A stretch of 64,000 bases of DNA from Gammaproteobacteria bacterium (GTDB lineage Bacteria > Pseudomonadota > Gammaproteobacteria > Steroidobacterales > Rariloculaceae), in assembly GCA_022819855.1 (NCBI GenBank), contig JAJEGN010000008.1:62001-126000 (forward strand). The letters run 5' to 3'. This document shows positions 62,143 to 64,000 of this stretch, one piece after another; the first letter of the stretch is position 1, and every line of letters begins with the position of its first letter. The notes under the pieces were generated by a model that worked only from the letters and a program-made list of their open reading frames with translations, ran no database searches and was not told the origin of the DNA. Made by a program: the position numbers and the translations under genes.

Positions 62143-62865
62143 GTGACAGCCGATCCGCCGGCATCCGTGATCGCAATCATCGTCGCGCTCGCATCGGAAC
62201 GCGTCTGCGTGGAAGCCGGGCTCGGCGACGACCGCATGGCCATGCTGGTGGTGAAGCAGAGCGGACCCGGTCCTGGCAACGCTGCCGCCGCGGCGCGCGC
62301 CGCCGCGGAATCCGGCGCCGATGCGATGGTGTCGCTCGGCCTCGCCGGCGGACTCGCGCCTCGCCTGCAACCCGGAACGGCCGTCGTGCCGGACCGGATC
62401 ATCCTGGCGAACGGTGAAACGCTGGCGACGGATTCCGACTGGAAAACCCGAATCGTCACGGCACTCCGGACGGAGCTTGCGATCGACGAAGGCGCGTTGC
62501 TGATCGCCGACACGGTGCTCGACACGCCTGACCGCAAGGCCGAAGCCGCCTCGACCACCGGTGCGGTTGCCGTCGACATGGAGTCCGGCGCGATCGCCGC
62601 CGTTGCTGCAAGTGCGGGACTGCCGACCGTGGCGGTACGCGTTGTCGCGGACTGCGCAACCGATACCCTGCCGGCCGGGATCGAGCGATGGATCGACTCC
62701 AGGGGGCGCCGCCGGCTCCGACCGATCGCGGCCGCGATACTGAACCCCGTTCAATGGCCGGTACTCGCATTGCTTGCCCGGCGCCACCATGCGGCGCAGC
62801 GTGCGCTGAAGAGCGCGGCCGGGCGGCTGGCCCGGACGGGTTTCGAATTCGCGCCGCGGCCGTGA
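62143..62865 (+). CDS. hpnG: HpnG-like nucleosidase/phosphorylase, hopanoid-associated
   Basis: A 240-residue protein of the purine-nucleoside phosphorylase/MTA-SAH nucleosidase superfamily, GTG start at 62143. Motifs are KQSGPGPGNAAAAARAA, SLGLAGGLAPRLQPG, AVDMESGAIAAVAASAGLP (the catalytic ME(S/T)) and an Asp near VVADCATDTLP. This matches HpnG, which removes adenine from adenosylhopane to give ribosylhopane. It is 25 bases after the squalene synthase gene and next to hpnA, supporting the hopanoid assignment. Confidence 0.82.
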   Translation: MTADPPASVIAIIVALASERVCVEAGLGDDRMAMLVVKQSGPGPGNAAAAARAAAESGADAMVSLGLAGGLAPRLQPGTAVVPDRIILANGETLATDSDWKTRIVTALRTELAIDEGALLIADTVLDTPDRKAEAASTTGAVAVDMESGAIAAVAASAGLPTVAVRVVADCATDTLPAGIERWIDSRGRRRLRPIAAAILNPVQWPVLALLARRHHAAQRALKSAAGRLARTGFEFAPRP

Positions 62866-62891
62866 CCGACCCTGCAGCTCGGAACATGCCG

Positions 62892-63881
62892 ATGAAGACC
62901 CTCGTGACCGGTGCGAACGGCTTTGTCGGCGCGGCCGTCGTGCGCGCGCTGCTGGCAGACAAGCGGCCCGTGCGGGCGCTCGTACGTGCCTCGAGCGACT
63001 GCAGGAACCTCGAAGCCCTGCCCCTGGAGATGGTTCGCGGCGATCTCCACGATGCGCAATCGCTGCGCGCCGCGGTCGACGGATGCCGCTTCGTGATGCA
63101 CGTCGCGGCCGACTACAGGCTCTGGGCGCCCGACGCCGAACCGATGTACGAGACGAACGTGCGAGGTTCCGTCCGCGTGCTCGAAGCGGCTGCCGAAGCG
63201 CGCGTCGAGCGGATGGTCCATACGTCGAGCGTCGCCGTTCTCGGTGCACGCGCAGGTGCGGTTCCCGCGGACGAGACGACTCCGGTGACGCTTGCCGACA
63301 TGATCGGCCCGTACAAGCGCTCGAAGTACCTGGCCGAGCAGGCCGTTCGGGAACGCGCCCTGGAACTCGGATTCCCCCTGGTCATCGTGAACCCGTCAAC
63401 CCCGATCGGGCCGGGCGACGTCAAACCCACGCCGACAGGCCGTATCATTGTCGATGCGGCGAACGGCCGGATTCCGGCGTTCGTCGACACGGGTCTCAAC
63501 ATCGTGCACGTTGACGATGTCGCCCGCGGTCATCTGCTTGCGCTTGACCACGGCAGCGTCGGCGAACGCTACATCCTCGGCGGGACGGACATGAGCTTGC
63601 AGGAGATTCTCCAGACGATCGCCACACTGACCGGACGCAGGGCGCCCCGCATCCGTCTGCCGCGCCGTGCCGCCTATCCGCTTGCGGTCTGCGCCGAGGC
63701 GGTCGCGGCCGTCACGGGCGCCGAACCGCTCGTGAGCCGCGATGCCGTGCGCATGGCAGCGAAGCACATGTATTTCTCGAGCGCGAAAGCCGGGCGGGAG
63801 CTTGGTTACACGTGGCGCGAACCGGGCGCCGCGCTCGCCGACGCGCTCGAATGGTTCAGGCACAACGGCTACGTCGGCTGA
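62892..63881 (+). CDS. hpnA: HpnA hopanoid-associated sugar epimerase
   Basis: A 329-residue extended SDR (NAD-dependent epimerase/dehydratase) starting MKTLVTGANGFVGAAVV; ATG 62886 would add two residues. Cofactor loop GANGFVG, then FVMHVAADYRLWAPDAEPMY, SSVAVLG, the YKRSKYLAEQA Tyr/Lys pair and NPSTPIGPGDVKPTPTGR. The DYRLWA and GPGDVKPTPTGR segments identify HpnA. It is required for hopanoid formation in several bacteria, probably in modification of the ribose side chain. Confidence 0.93.
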   Translation: MKTLVTGANGFVGAAVVRALLADKRPVRALVRASSDCRNLEALPLEMVRGDLHDAQSLRAAVDGCRFVMHVAADYRLWAPDAEPMYETNVRGSVRVLEAAAEARVERMVHTSSVAVLGARAGAVPADETTPVTLADMIGPYKRSKYLAEQAVRERALELGFPLVIVNPSTPIGPGDVKPTPTGRIIVDAANGRIPAFVDTGLNIVHVDDVARGHLLALDHGSVGERYILGGTDMSLQEILQTIATLTGRRAPRIRLPRRAAYPLAVCAEAVAAVTGAEPLVSRDAVRMAAKHMYFSSAKAGRELGYTWREPGAALADALEWFRHNGYVG

Positions 63882-63882
63882 G

Positions 63883-64000
63883 ATGATCAAGGCTGCTGCT
63901 GCACGCGCCAGGTCGAACATTGCCCTGGTCAAGTACTGGGGCAAGGCCAACGGCACGCTGAACGTACCCGCCGTCGGCTCGATATCGATCACGCTCGACG
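63883..64000 (+). CDS. mvaD: Diphosphomevalonate decarboxylase, N-terminal fragment
   Basis: The window ends 39 codons into this gene. The frame starts at 63883, two bases after the hpnA stop, and reads MIKAAAARARSNIALVKYWG then KANGTLNVPAVGSISITLD. ARSNIALVKYWGK followed by NVPAVGSIS is the GHMP-kinase-fold opening of mevalonate diphosphate decarboxylase, which makes isopentenyl diphosphate. Its presence here implies that this organism makes isoprenoids by the mevalonate pathway, uncommon in gammaproteobacteria. Confidence 0.85.
   Translation, partial: MIKAAAARARSNIALVKYWGKANGTLNVPAVGSISITLD

Overview
The window looks like the chromosome of a GC-rich gammaproteobacterium, free-living and probably marine or soil. 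Signs of this are the gammaproteobacterial DUF1820 gene, a full-length single-chain PurL, the TorF-porin/GlnK/AmtB gene set, many DUF6152 and DUF6644 proteins, and a squalene/hopanoid block next to a mevalonate-pathway gene. I could not run any search, so the taxonomic statement is inference. Coding density is high, and many neighbouring genes are linked by 4-base start/stop overlaps.

Region by region. Bases 1-9.8 kb: the end of a SAM methyltransferase, a secreted S41 protease with a PPTD-repeat linker, a small lipoprotein, and a catabolic-looking block (D-2-hydroxyacid dehydrogenase, two metal-dependent amidohydrolases of which one is close to 5-carboxyvanillate decarboxylase, a VOC protein, propionyl-CoA synthetase). 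The 3' end of the propionyl-CoA synthetase gene is duplicated in tandem. Bases 9.8-19.8 kb: exported proteins, namely a metallo-beta-lactamase-fold hydrolase, a cyclophilin, and two convergent paralogous modules of secreted 'PDLSG(V/I)W' proteins with DUF6152, one of which also has two DUF6644 membrane proteins. Two gene remnants (TPR tail, IS3 OrfA) lie at the edges. Bases 20-26 kb: tRNA-Ser(CGA), fluoride channel, inositol-phosphatase-family enzyme, purL, DUF1820.

Bases 26.2-31.7 kb (minus strand) hold a tight six-gene operon: DUF2064-type transferase, two TVP38/DedA-like membrane proteins, a class-I flavin disulfide reductase, a family-2 glycosyltransferase and a radical SAM enzyme. It resembles gene sets labelled arsenosugar-associated, but the product is unknown. 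It is the best candidate here for an uncharacterised pathway. Bases 31.8-35.5 kb: ferredoxin, TlpA-like thioredoxin lipoprotein, then a nitrogen-responsive operon (porin, GlnK, AmtB) behind a good sigma-54 promoter and ending in a textbook terminator. Bases 35.5-45.6 kb: SDR, MerC-like protein, twin-ATPase ABC protein, threonine dehydratase-like enzyme, a large indolepyruvate ferredoxin oxidoreductase-type enzyme, a DksA/TraR-like regulator, a glycosyltransferase, a secreted phosphatase.

Bases 45.6-53.4 kb concern cobalamin: a frameshifted cobO relic, an SprT-like protein with duplicated flanking domains, a mazEF pair with a palindromic operator, then a cobalamin riboswitch controlling a TonB receptor and a BtuFCD-type importer, with cobU convergent. 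Bases 53.4-58.9 kb: sulfotransferase, a secreted metalloprotease with thrombospondin type 3 repeats and seven FG-GAP blades, and its membrane-anchored neighbour. Bases 59-64 kb: apt, a palindromic ~80-bp repeat array, and terpenoid genes (farnesyl diphosphate synthase, squalene synthase, hopanoid-associated hpnG and hpnA, start of mevalonate diphosphate decarboxylase).
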